Part shown: positions 26,729 through 34,844 of the stretch, piece by piece
How the letters are laid out: each line of letters starts with the position of its first letter
How positions within the stretch are numbered: the stretch's first letter is position 1
The notes under the pieces: generated by a model
The model's input: only the letters and a program-made list of their open reading frames with translations
What the model was told of the DNA's origin: nothing
Database searches by the model: none
Made by a program: the position numbers and the translations under genes
Assembly: GCF_001550135.1 (NCBI RefSeq)
Contig: NZ_LRUE01000013.1
Span: 269,025 to 333,024 of the forward strand
DNA: 64,000 nucleotides
Direction of reading: 5' to 3'
Origin: Pseudoalteromonas shioyasakiensis
GTDB taxonomy: Bacteria; Pseudomonadota; Gammaproteobacteria; Enterobacterales; Alteromonadaceae

Positions 26729-27811
26729 ATGATTAATAAGTTAACCACAATTGCAACTGCAATAGTGCTTGTAAGCACAGCCGCAAATGCTAATGAGCAA
26801 ACGGTTTATCAATTTCCTCAAGTTCAACCAGCATCAAGCGCTCAACTACAAACACTTGAAAAAGACAGTGTTGAATATTGGCAGAAAGTTTCGGGTAAAG
26901 AGCTTAAGCGTGGTGTGCCTGTTTTTGTAAACCAAGCTGATAACTTTATTCGCATTGCACCAAAAGCACGCTTTGATAGTGGCGAAGTATTTAAGCCTCA
27001 TGGCTTACAGCTTGATAAGCTGTCGGTGCGAGATGACAACTTTAGACAAATGCCAATGCAAGCCATGGTTGCACGTGAGCAAATGGAAAATGCAGGATTT
27101 AGCGATGGCAGTGTTGGATTGAAGCTTGGTCAGGTAAATGGCAAAGCAATGTTAAGAACAAGCCAAGCGCTTAACGATAACGACACCTACTTGCTGCATG
27201 TGATTGAAAAAGGCTCGAGCAATGCCTTACATGCTAAATCGCAGTTTAAAGTGAAAGATCAGCAACAACGTGTTGCTATGCAGCTTAGTATGGGTAAAAA
27301 GCGCTTTAAAGATAGTGATGTGAAGTTAACACTTTCAAGCCCTGATGGCGAAAAACTAGATGTACGTTACGAAAATGGTGAAGCCGTATTTAATTACCCG
27401 CTTGAAACTTTGGGTGCCGCAAATGGTTACTATGAGCTTGAAGCCAGTGTAGACACTAAAGTGAATGGCCAAACGGTAAAACGCTCTATAAAAATGCCGT
27501 TTGTGCATAGCTCGCAAACCATTAGTATGGATAAAGCCAAAGTCACTGTGCTTGGTAATAACAAATACCAAGCCAAGGTGCCAGTGCAAGTGACTGACTC
27601 TGGCCGCTATGCTATTCGTGCTACGTTAACTGGCAAAGGTAATAAAGGTGAGCGCATCAAACTGGCAACCGTTGAAGTTGCTAAACAGATTGATAGTTAC
27701 GGCAGTTTCACCATGCCCTTTGCAGTCACTCAAGTAGCCAAAGCCCCGTTCGAGCTGGTGGATATTGAGCTTACCGACCAAACGCGAATGTTAAAGTTTG
27801 CTGGGGAGTAA
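26729..27811 (+). CDS. Secreted DUF4785-like protein
   Basis: A 360-residue exported protein; the signal peptide ends at ANA-NEQ (residue 21). The N-terminal domain (VFVNQADNFIRIAPKARF) and two Ig-like beta domains (about 150-360) match my recollection of DUF4785 proteins, found beside secreted hydrolases in Legionella and marine gammaproteobacteria. There are no Cys and no enzyme motif. It is co-transcribed with the lipase, so it may be a partner or adhesion factor. The family name is from memory. Confidence 0.55.
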   Translation: MINKLTTIATAIVLVSTAANANEQTVYQFPQVQPASSAQLQTLEKDSVEYWQKVSGKELKRGVPVFVNQADNFIRIAPKARFDSGEVFKPHGLQLDKLSVRDDNFRQMPMQAMVAREQMENAGFSDGSVGLKLGQVNGKAMLRTSQALNDNDTYLLHVIEKGSSNALHAKSQFKVKDQQQRVAMQLSMGKKRFKDSDVKLTLSSPDGEKLDVRYENGEAVFNYPLETLGAANGYYELEASVDTKVNGQTVKRSIKMPFVHSSQTISMDKAKVTVLGNNKYQAKVPVQVTDSGRYAIRATLTGKGNKGERIKLATVEVAKQIDSYGSFTMPFAVTQVAKAPFELVDIELTDQTRMLKFAGE

Positions 27812-28145
27812 AGGATAGCTCTTATTGTATGTTGGGTGGAGCGAAGCGAAACCCAACAAGTTAGTGAGTTGCTAGGGGAAGGAGCTATCAGCTTTCAGCC
27901 GTCAGCTATCAGATTGAAAAGTTAGCAAGTTAGAAAGAGTAAAGGGGAAAGGTACGAGTTTCGAGGGGCGAGATACGAGGTGTTTTAACGCCGAACAAAA
28001 ATGGAGATATTAGATATCAGTCGTTAGAAGTTAGATTAAAACAAAAGAGCTGTAAGCTTTAAGCTATAAGTTTTGAGTTGATTCTTCCTGCACATCACTA
28101 TGGCTTAACACGTTACTGTAGGTGTGAAATTTATTTCGCGCGTAA
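27812..28145 (+). repeat. Mosaic intergenic hairpin repeats, block 4
   Basis: The gap 27812-28293 holds: a GTTGGGTGGAGCGAAGCGAA word (27832); GTTAGTGAGTT connector; an AGCTATCAGCTTTCAGCC word (27883); TACGAG connectors; a GTTTTAACGCCGAACAAAAA word (27972); ATTAGATATCAGTCGTTAG (28009); and GTGTGAAATTTATTTCGCG (28123). 28146-28293 holds no gene and presumably the next promoter. Confidence 0.75.
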
Positions 28146-28293
28146 TAAATTTTGTTTTTCTCTATGTAGCGCGAAGCGCCTTGGGGCAGTTAGTTTAGTA
28201 CTTGAACGTAAAGGAAATATATCATTAAGTAGGAATGTTGGCTTAATGGGAAAGTAATGGCAAAATTGTGTTTTAAAAATGGAAACTTAAATA

Positions 28294-29016
28294 ATGGATT
28301 ATAATCAGCCACTTTCGAAGCACTCCCTAGATTTAAACCTGAGCGACCGAGTTTGGTTTAGATATTCAACTTTCTATAAAAAGCCAGTATTGCAGGCTGA
28401 TTCTAATACAAAACTAAAGTCGCTACCGGGCCTAGCTGTGCTGTCGGGCGGAGCTGAATTTTTATTTTTCTTTATGACTATCGCTATTGCTGTAATGAGC
28501 CTAGTGCTTCAAGAAACGATGCAGCCGATACCTGCTTTTGTAACTTGTGTGAGTTGTTATCTTTGTGTATTTGTTATCAAGCGAATTGTGATTTATAACA
28601 AATTTGGATTTGGTCGTAAGTGGGTTATGAGTATATCTAAAGACTCACTCGAAATAGATAGGCAAGCAATAGAGGGTAAAGCTTCAAAAGTTTTGCAAAT
28701 CGCTAAGGGCGATATCCAAGAAGTCATTTTTAATTATACTTTTCACGGTAGAAGTGGTCATATTGTGAACGAAAAAACGGCCAATTTACACGCTTGTGAA
28801 ATTCATCAAAAAAGTGGCGATGTTGTTACGCTAGATAGTATGCGAGTAGGTCTTTTTGATGTGCTGTATCTTTTAAAATTCCACGAGTACCCGCTACTAT
28901 TCAGAAGTACAACTTCAGGCGGTGCAGGTAATATAGTTATTTTGATTATGCGGTTAATTTCTCTTTCTGCGATCATTTCGGCTCTTGTAATGTTGGCATT
29001 TAATTTAAAGTCATAA
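28294..29016 (+). CDS. Inner-membrane protein, paralogue of 40309-41031
   Basis: A 240-residue protein with two hydrophobic helices near residues 55-105, a soluble domain (about 115-205), and a C-terminal hydrophobic stretch (IVILIMRLISLSAIISALVML). It shares KHSLDLNL, SLPGLAxLSG, FGFGxKWxMSISKD, CEIHxKxGD, MRVGLF(D/N)VLYL and GGAGN with the protein at 40309. The two are clear paralogues about 12 kb apart. The family is not recognised. The soluble part has the look of a PH-like domain of bacterial membrane proteins. Confidence 0.7.
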   Translation: MDYNQPLSKHSLDLNLSDRVWFRYSTFYKKPVLQADSNTKLKSLPGLAVLSGGAEFLFFFMTIAIAVMSLVLQETMQPIPAFVTCVSCYLCVFVIKRIVIYNKFGFGRKWVMSISKDSLEIDRQAIEGKASKVLQIAKGDIQEVIFNYTFHGRSGHIVNEKTANLHACEIHQKSGDVVTLDSMRVGLFDVLYLLKFHEYPLLFRSTTSGGAGNIVILIMRLISLSAIISALVMLAFNLKS

Positions 29017-29034
29017 AGGTGAGTTATTTTATGG

Positions 29035-29380
29035 CTATTAGCTGGTAGGTTGGTTAGAGCGATTTAAACTCAACGTTTGGAGCCATCAGCTTTCAGACGT
29101 CAGCTATCAGATTGAAAAGTTAGCGAGATGTGAGTTGTAGGAGGCGTTAGAAGGTATTAGATATCAGTCGTTAGAAGTTAGATTGGATTGTGCCAGCACA
29201 TAGTTAAATTGAAATGCATACCCGTAGGCGTGAAATTTATTTCGCGCGATATTTCTTAAATCAACGGGTGAGTTGTAGGTCGGGCTTCAGCCCGTAATGT
29301 TAGCGAGTTACAAGGGGAAAGGTACGAGTTTCGAGGGAGGAGATACGAGTTGTAGGAGGCGTTTTAACGCCGAAAAAAGT
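29035..29380 (+). repeat. Mosaic intergenic hairpin repeats, block 5
   Basis: The gap 29017-29761 holds: a partial GTAGGTTGG word (29045); CATCAGCTTTCAGACGTCAGC (29085); a shortened GTAGGAGGCGTTAGAAGG word (29137); ATTAGATATCAGTCGTTAG (29157); CGTGAAATTTATTTCGCG (29229); GTCGGGCTTCAGCCCGT (29279), a perfect GGGCT/AGCCC hairpin; and GTAGGAGGCGTTTTAACGCC (29352). Two tandem arrays follow. No gene is seen. Confidence 0.75.
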
Positions 29381-29430
29381 CGATTGGATAGGGAGCCCCC
29401 TTTACGAATCCAAAACCAACACTATGCTGT

Positions 29431-29492
29431 TAGCACCTAGCACCTAGCACCTAGCACCTAGCACCTAGCACCTAGCACCTAGCACCTAGCAC
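29431..29492. repeat. Tandem array of 7-mer TAGCACC
   Basis: Eight exact TAGCACC units (29431-29486) plus six bases of a ninth. Confidence 0.95.
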
Positions 29493-29493
29493 T

Positions 29494-29520
29494 GTAGGCG
29501 TGAAATTTATTTCGCGCGAT
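29494..29520 (+). repeat. CGTGAAATTTATTTCGCG word, isolated copy
   Basis: One of seven copies in 19.96-30.61 kb; it directly follows the TAGCACC array. It contains the GAAAT/ATTTC inverted repeat. Other copies lie near 19969, 21305 (inverted), 25541, 28123, 29229 and 30590. Confidence 0.85.
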
Positions 29521-29600
29521 GATCTATTTAAAACGTGCCATGCAAGCATAACGCTTACCAGGCATTTGATTACGCGATATAAAATCGCTGCTACAATTTT

Positions 29601-29688
29601 GCTAACTCGCTAACTCGCTAACTCGCTAACTCGCTAACTCGCTAACTCGCTAACTCGCTAACTCGCTAACTTGCTAACTTGCTAACTT
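29601..29688. repeat. Tandem array of 8-mer GCTAACTC/T
   Basis: Eight exact GCTAACTC units (29601-29664) followed by three GCTAACTT units. The reverse complement, GAGTTAGC, is the connector of the mosaic repeats. Confidence 0.95.
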
Positions 29689-29761
29689 GCAACTCCTGCC
29701 CCTAGACCCTTTTACCTGTATTCTTTTACAATGCATAAAATGACTTTATTTAGAGAATGCG

Positions 29762-30346
29762 TTGAACTACTTGGCTCACCTTTATTTAGCACAACCGACG
29801 GCTGATTCACATTTTGGTAATTTGCTGGGGGACTTTGGTGGGCGTCGGTATTCTGCGCAGTTACCCAATACGGTTAAAAATGGCCTTGAAAATCATTATC
29901 TGGTTGATAGGTTTACTGACTCACATCCCCTTGTAAAAGAGGCTAAGCAGTACTTTTCGCCAGCACGTAAACGCTTTGCAAGTGTCGCGATTGATGTGGC
30001 GTTCGATCACTTTCTTATTCAGCATTGGCAGCGCTTTAATGACCAACCATTGGCTGATTTCAAACAGCACAGTTATGGTCTTTTAAATGCACGCCAAGCC
30101 ATGATGCCTTCACGCATGCAGCAAGTTGTGACCAGTATGACCAACAATGATTGGTTTAAAGAATATGAAACACTCGAAGGGGTCGGCCTTGCCCTCGATA
30201 ACATCGCCAAGCGTATTCGCTTTGCTAATAACTTTACAGGAGCCGCTGACGATATAGCCCGCCACTACCAACAATTAGACGCGGTGTTTTTAGCGTTTTT
30301 CCCCGAGCTGGTTGAACATGTGAAGCAAATGGGAGTGGAAAAGTAA
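29762..30346 (+). CDS. acpH: Acyl-carrier-protein phosphodiesterase
   Basis: A 194-residue enzyme that removes 4'-phosphopantetheine from holo-ACP in the cytoplasm. MNYLAHLYLA, GNLLGDF, HYLVDRFTDSHP and AIDVAFDHFL are the conserved His/Asp metal-site blocks of the family, and the length is right. The start is TTG; the nearby ATG (29757) is out of frame and stops after two codons. It stands alone between repeat blocks. Confidence 0.88.
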   Translation: MNYLAHLYLAQPTADSHFGNLLGDFGGRRYSAQLPNTVKNGLENHYLVDRFTDSHPLVKEAKQYFSPARKRFASVAIDVAFDHFLIQHWQRFNDQPLADFKQHSYGLLNARQAMMPSRMQQVVTSMTNNDWFKEYETLEGVGLALDNIAKRIRFANNFTGAADDIARHYQQLDAVFLAFFPELVEHVKQMGVEK

Positions 30347-30660
30347 AAGCTTTAAGCTGGTAGGTTGGGTAGAACGGAGTGAAACCCAACAAGTTAGCGA
30401 GTTACAAGGGGGAAGAGTAAAGGGGAAAGATACGAGTTTCGAGGAACGAGATGCGAGTTGTAGGAGGCGTTTTAACGCAGAACAAAAATAGAGATATTAG
30501 ATATCAGTCGTTAGAAATCAGATTAAATCAAAAGAGCTTTAAGCTATAAGATTTAAAACCCAACAAACAAGCTGAAACTTGCCCGTAGGCGTGAAATTTA
30601 TTTCGCGCGATGGTTATTATCAAAGAGGTAATTTGTAAGTCGGGCTTCAGCCCGTGAGTG
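30347..30660 (+). repeat. Mosaic intergenic hairpin repeats, block 6
   Basis: The gap 30347-31019 holds: GTAGGTTGGGTAGAACGGAG...ACCCAAC (30359); GTTAGCGAG and TACGAG connectors; GTAGGAGGCGTTTTAACGCA (30460); ATTAGATATCAGTCGTTAG (30497); CGTGAAATTTATTTCGCG (30590); and GTCGGGCTTCAGCCCGT (30639). 30661-31019 is non-repeated, has no gene that I can see, and presumably holds the next promoter. Confidence 0.75.
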
Positions 30661-31019
30661 TTAACGGTTGCTTTTCGCCATAAATAACGATCTACAATGG
30701 GTTATATCTGTGAAGTTTGCTTTTAATAATTCCTCTAAAGCGCAGCGCCTCTTATCCTCTATGTGAAAATTACCCACACTGCGGTTTACAAGCCGATTTA
30801 CCTCTTACTTTAAAATATGAAATGGCTGATATCTTGGCTGCTTGTTGCGGTTATATAGTTGTTAATCGATAGATAAGTAAACTTCTAGGCGCTTAAGAGC
30901 TCGTTTTTTAACTGAGCTGAACTACCCTTTGTAAAGCAAGTAAGCCTTGAATTAATACTTACCTCAATCGCAGTACCTTGAACATAGCAATGTAATGTAG
31001 CAACCGTGAGGGAACAATA

Positions 31020-32558
31020 ATGAGCAAACCCATAATTGCAGCCGTTTCGCCGAAAAAAGTCACCTTAGAGCAGGGGCAAGAGTATTACTTTTGTGCCTGT
31101 GGGCGTTCTAAAAATCAGCCATTTTGTGATGGCTCACATGCCGGAACCGATTTCAAACCCAAAGCATTTACTGCAGAAGAGTCGGGCGATGCCTATTTAT
31201 GCCAATGTAAGCACACCGCTAATGCGCCATTTTGTGATGGTAGTCACAAGCAATTTGATCAAAGCCAAGTTGGTCAAGAAGGGCCGGGCGTACAAATTCA
31301 AGCCTCTGATTCGCCTGTAGCTACTGCAACCAAAGAGGAGCCCACCGTTGAGCTTATTCATCAACTGGCACGTGAAGGGTTATCAAAGCTTGGTCATCAT
31401 GGCCCTATGGTGTCGATGGGCGTGCCGCGATATCAATTACCTAAGTGGGATGATTTACAACTAATGGTGGCACAAATGGCAACGCAACCTTTAATGGAAG
31501 ATGTTGCTGTTAATACTGAGCTTGTAATTGGCCCGCGAGCGAAAAAGCCATTAAAGCTGGCTATTCCATTATTTGTTTCTGATATGAGTTTTGGGGCTTT
31601 ATCTGAAGAAGCTAAAGTATCTTTAGCAAAAAGAGCAGAACTTGCTGGCACAGGTATTTGTTCGGGTGAAGGCGGTATGCTTCCTGAAGAGCAGCAAGCC
31701 AATTCACGGTACTTTTATGAGTTAGCAAGTGCAGGCTTTGGTTATAGCGAAGATAAATTAAAGAACGTTCAGGCCTTTCACTTTAAAGGTGGACAAGGCG
31801 CAAAAACGGGTACTGGTGGGCATTTGCCGGGCAATAAGAATGTTGGCAAAATCTCTGAGGTTAGAGGAATTGAAGCGGGTACTTCGGCGATTTCACCACC
31901 AACATTTAAAGACTTACACAGTGCGGCCGATTTCAAAAAGTTTGCTGATAGAGTACGCGAGGTAACGGGCGGTATTCCAATCGGTTTTAAACTGAGTGCT
32001 AATCATATTGAGGAAGATATTCAATTTGCGCTCGATGCGAGTGCCGATTACATCATTCTTGATGGTCGTGGAGGCGGTACAGGCGCAGCCCCTGAAATTT
32101 TTAGGGATCATATTAGCGTACCGACTATTCCTGCACTTGCCAGAGCAAGAAAGTACTTAGATGAACAAGGTGCAAGTGATGTTAGTTTGATCATTACAGG
32201 TGGTTTACGTTTACCAATTGATTTTGTAAAAGCGCTCGCTCTTGGTGCTGATGGGGTGGCGATTTCAAATAGTGCAATGCAAGCAATCGGCTGTGTTGCT
32301 GCGCGTATGTGTAATACCAATAACTGCCCAGCAGGGATTGCCACACAAAAGCAAGACTTACGTCAGCGCTTAAATATTGAAAAGTCGGCAAATCAATTAA
32401 AGAACTTTTTTGAAGCGTCAACTGAGTTAATGTCGGTAATGGCTAGGGCATGTGGTCATGACTCTTTAGCTAAGTTTAATGCTAATGATTTAGCAACATG
32501 GCACAAAGATATGGCGTTGTTATCTGGTGTTAAGTACGCAGGTGTTGGAATAAGTTAG
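31020..32558 (+). CDS. FMN glutamate-synthase-like protein with two CDGSH sites
   Basis: A 512-residue protein with GAGGGA before the ATG. Residues about 25-40 and 62-76 are two CDGSH motifs (CACGRSKNQPFCDGSH and CQCKHTANAPFCDGSH), each expected to bind a 2Fe-2S cluster. The rest is the glutamate synthase FMN/TIM-barrel domain: FVSDMSFGALSEEAK, GTGICSGEGGM, KGGQGAKTGTGGHLPG, DGRGGGTGAAP. A late Cys cluster, CNTNNCPAGIATQ, matches the Fe-S site of GltB. The glutaminase domain is absent, so it is a stand-alone oxidoreductase of unknown substrate. CDGSH fusion to this family is known, though its role is unclear. No operon partner is seen. Confidence 0.85.
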   Translation: MSKPIIAAVSPKKVTLEQGQEYYFCACGRSKNQPFCDGSHAGTDFKPKAFTAEESGDAYLCQCKHTANAPFCDGSHKQFDQSQVGQEGPGVQIQASDSPVATATKEEPTVELIHQLAREGLSKLGHHGPMVSMGVPRYQLPKWDDLQLMVAQMATQPLMEDVAVNTELVIGPRAKKPLKLAIPLFVSDMSFGALSEEAKVSLAKRAELAGTGICSGEGGMLPEEQQANSRYFYELASAGFGYSEDKLKNVQAFHFKGGQGAKTGTGGHLPGNKNVGKISEVRGIEAGTSAISPPTFKDLHSAADFKKFADRVREVTGGIPIGFKLSANHIEEDIQFALDASADYIILDGRGGGTGAAPEIFRDHISVPTIPALARARKYLDEQGASDVSLIITGGLRLPIDFVKALALGADGVAISNSAMQAIGCVAARMCNTNNCPAGIATQKQDLRQRLNIEKSANQLKNFFEASTELMSVMARACGHDSLAKFNANDLATWHKDMALLSGVKYAGVGIS

Positions 32559-32880
32559 CGAGTTAGAAACAGTAAAGTTAGCGAGTTAGCAAGAGTAAAG
32601 GGGAAAGGTACGAGTTCCGAGGGACGAGATACGAGACGTTTTAACGCAGCACTGGTAGCAGCGGGTTTACCCCGCGTTCTCAGAATAAAAATACCCAAGT
32701 TAGCGAGTTGCTAGGGGAAAGAGTAAAGGGGAAAGATACGAGTTTCGAGGGACGAGATGCGAGTTATAGGAGGCGTTTTAACGCCGAACAAAAATGGAGC
32801 TATTAGATATCAGTCGTTAGAAGTCAGATTAAAAACTCAACGAGTTAGCTAGTTACTTGACACAAGTGGTAGTCACTCTG
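32559..32880 (+). repeat. Mosaic intergenic hairpin repeats, block 7
   Basis: The gap 32559-32921 starts with repeated GTTAGCGAGTTAG connectors. GTTTTAACGCAGCACTGG (32639), AGCGGGTTTACCCCGCG (32659), TACGAG connectors, ATAGGAGGCGTTTTAACGCC (32765) and ATTAGATATCAGTCGTTAG (32803) follow. It is the last mosaic block; none was seen downstream. Confidence 0.75.
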
Positions 32881-32921
32881 GTGTTTTTAACTTGCTAACT
32901 TGCTAACTCTCAACTTACCCA

Positions 32922-33230
32922 TTAATCGTCTGGGCCTTTTAGGGTAAACACTAAATGCCTGCGCATGTCTTTTAAAATCACGCCTTTTTTCAGCATTGCG
33001 CCACTTAGGCGTTTTTGCCATTTTAATAGCTCTGGGGTCGCTGCATCGAGTGATTGCTGGTTTTCAAATTGAAAACATAAAAGCAATGAGCCTGGGAATA
33101 AATGGTATTCCACATCAAACCAGCATTGCAACATGCCTTCAAGTTCTGCGCGACCTTGCTCTTCAAGGGCGTCGGCAACATTTAATACAAGGGCTTGCTG
33201 TTTTAATTGTACTTTAGAAAGCTTTTTCAT
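32922..33230 (-). CDS. Small hypothetical cytoplasmic protein
   Basis: A 102-residue protein on the minus strand with a Lys/Gln-rich start (KKLSKVQLKQQALVLNVADALEEQGRAELEGML). A beta-rich middle follows (DVEYHLFPGSLLLCFQF), then a short helical end. No signal peptide or catalytic motif is seen, and no family was recognised. Its first 18 codons and upstream region are duplicated exactly 1.57 kb away, next to the GlxA gene. The ancestral gene probably lay directly upstream of that 3' end. Confidence 0.6.
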   Translation of the reverse strand: MKKLSKVQLKQQALVLNVADALEEQGRAELEGMLQCWFDVEYHLFPGSLLLCFQFENQQSLDAATPELLKWQKRLSGAMLKKGVILKDMRRHLVFTLKGPDD

Positions 33231-33274
33231 TTAAAAACCAAAATCGAGTCGAAAAACTAATTATACCTAAGCTT
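33177..33274. repeat. 98-bp exact direct repeat, copy 1
   Basis: Identical over 98 bases to 34747-34844. It spans the first 18 codons and 44 upstream bases of the small minus-strand gene. The pair brackets the lipoprotein gene. Confidence 0.95.
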
Positions 33275-33389
33275 TGATTGCTGCAACAACTTAACGTTCA
33301 TTTGCACTGAGTGAAAAATAAAACTTGCTACCGTATTACACAAATATGGATAATAAAGATTGAATATTTATATTTTAAAGGATTAATAA

Positions 33390-34703
33390 ATGAAGCAATT
33401 TCTTAAGCTACCTCTACACACTGCTATCGTACTTGCATTGACTGGATGTGGGGGGAGTTCATCAGACGAAAGCAGCTCTGGAAACCAAGGTTTAGGTGAC
33501 GGAGGAGCTAGTGATTTACAAACAATATCTTTAAAAGCGCGCAATTATAGCTTTCGATGCTCTGATGTACCTTACCAAGCTGATATTGTCTTCCATGCTG
33601 AAAATGGTTCACCGATTGGTTTTGCTAAAACGAATGAAGAGGGAGTGTTCTCTGATACGGTTCCAAAAGGCACTAAACACATCTCAATCTTGGGGGAGAC
33701 AGTAGAAGACGCTGAAAAATATACGTTTATTTCTTCTGAACTAGATATTGAAGGACGCTCAAACTTAGGTACCTTTAGTTTTTTTGACCCTAGCTTAAAC
33801 TGTAGTTGTGAAGATTATCAACTTGACACTTCGCAATTAGGAAGTATTTCCTATGACTACACTTTAGGTTTGGATAATGGTACGACATTAGGTGATACTT
33901 ATTCAGTGTGCCCTGAAGACAATAAACTTTATATTCAAGCTAAATCTAAATATGGCTACGATGCAAAAGCCGCGATTATTGAAATCCCTAAAAACTCAAA
34001 CACGATAGAAATAAAAGAGTCTGATTTTATCCATCAAGGTGTTGAAGTTCTTGCTGATTATAACCCATATATCGACTATACCAGCACCCGAGGTTATTTT
34101 TTAGAAGAGCACCAATATCACCTTATTGATTTTTCATTTCTTAGCAACTCTGAATATCTTTATGTATTCCCATCAGCAACTGAACATAATTTTCATGTTC
34201 AAGTAAATTCTGAATCACAAAGTATAGAAAGTGGCACTATGAGAACCACTAGTTATGCTAGAAGTCGTGTGGATAATGACGGTAGCTTTGAACTAACTGC
34301 TTTGCCTGAAATTTCAAATGAAATTGGAGACAGCTTACTAAATTTCCTAAGTAGTTCTGATTTGAATTATGATTTTAGTAGTGCTGACAGTCGCTTTGCT
34401 CGTGTTTATTGGTCATTTAGCTTTTTAGTTGATGATGCAGCCGCAACGCGTTTTGATTGGCAAATTTCTGGAGGGATCCGAGGTGAAATACCTGACTTAT
34501 CGTTTGGTAGTGTTTTCGCGGAACCTGTAGCTGACGTTACGGCAGAGAAGGTGAACATTTTACTTTATGGTTATGCTGGTAATAATACAGATAAACAAAC
34601 TTATGAGCAGCTGTTAGAAACCATTGCTGAGGGGGGGCATCTCGCAAACCCTAAATTTAGTAACTATGTGTATTTATCAATAGATGCGGCAATTAATCGA
34701 TAA
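33390..34703 (+). CDS. Lipoprotein of unknown function
   Basis: A 437-residue protein with signal peptide and lipobox LALTGC, then GGSSSDESSSG linker: a predicted outer-membrane or surface lipoprotein. Residues about 50-130 resemble a carboxypeptidase-regulatory-like beta sandwich (DIVFHAENGSPIGFAKTNEEGVFSDTVPKG); the rest is beta-rich. No family was recognised. It ends in a strong terminator and lies entirely between two copies of a 98-bp repeat, so it looks like a recent insertion. Similar short lipoproteins are often species-specific. Confidence 0.7.
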   Translation: MKQFLKLPLHTAIVLALTGCGGSSSDESSSGNQGLGDGGASDLQTISLKARNYSFRCSDVPYQADIVFHAENGSPIGFAKTNEEGVFSDTVPKGTKHISILGETVEDAEKYTFISSELDIEGRSNLGTFSFFDPSLNCSCEDYQLDTSQLGSISYDYTLGLDNGTTLGDTYSVCPEDNKLYIQAKSKYGYDAKAAIIEIPKNSNTIEIKESDFIHQGVEVLADYNPYIDYTSTRGYFLEEHQYHLIDFSFLSNSEYLYVFPSATEHNFHVQVNSESQSIESGTMRTTSYARSRVDNDGSFELTALPEISNEIGDSLLNFLSSSDLNYDFSSADSRFARVYWSFSFLVDDAAATRFDWQISGGIRGEIPDLSFGSVFAEPVADVTAEKVNILLYGYAGNNTDKQTYEQLLETIAEGGHLANPKFSNYVYLSIDAAINR

Positions 34704-34709
34704 CTTCAT

Positions 34710-34736
34710 AAGCCACCTTAGTTAAGGTGGCTTTTT
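34710..34736 (+). terminator. Terminator of the lipoprotein gene
   Basis: AAGCCACCTTA and TAAGGTGGCTT form a perfect 11-bp stem with a 2-base gap and T-run, 7 bases after the stop. Confidence 0.9.
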
Positions 34737-34800
34737 AGAAATTGGTAACATTTAATACAAGGGCTTGCTGTTTTAATTGTACTTTAGAAAGCTTTTTCAT
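34735..34800 (-). pseudogene. Truncated 5' copy of the 102-residue gene
   Basis: The first 18 codons are identical to the start of the minus-strand gene at 33230. Three foreign codons and TAA follow, giving a 21-residue stub. It arose with the 98-bp duplication and is almost certainly non-functional. Confidence 0.85.
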
Positions 34801-34844
34801 TTAAAAACCAAAATCGAGTCGAAAAACTAATTATACCTAAGCTT
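34747..34844. repeat. 98-bp exact direct repeat, copy 2
   Basis: Identical to 33177-33274. Its right edge coincides with the last base of the GlxA-family stop codon (34844-34846). One mismatch at 34746 separates the exact repeat from two further matching bases. Confidence 0.95.

Noticed and set aside
28294..29016. Insertion sequence or transposase among the mosaic repeats
   Set aside because: No transposase frame was found in 19.6-33 kb; the genes there are ordinary host genes.
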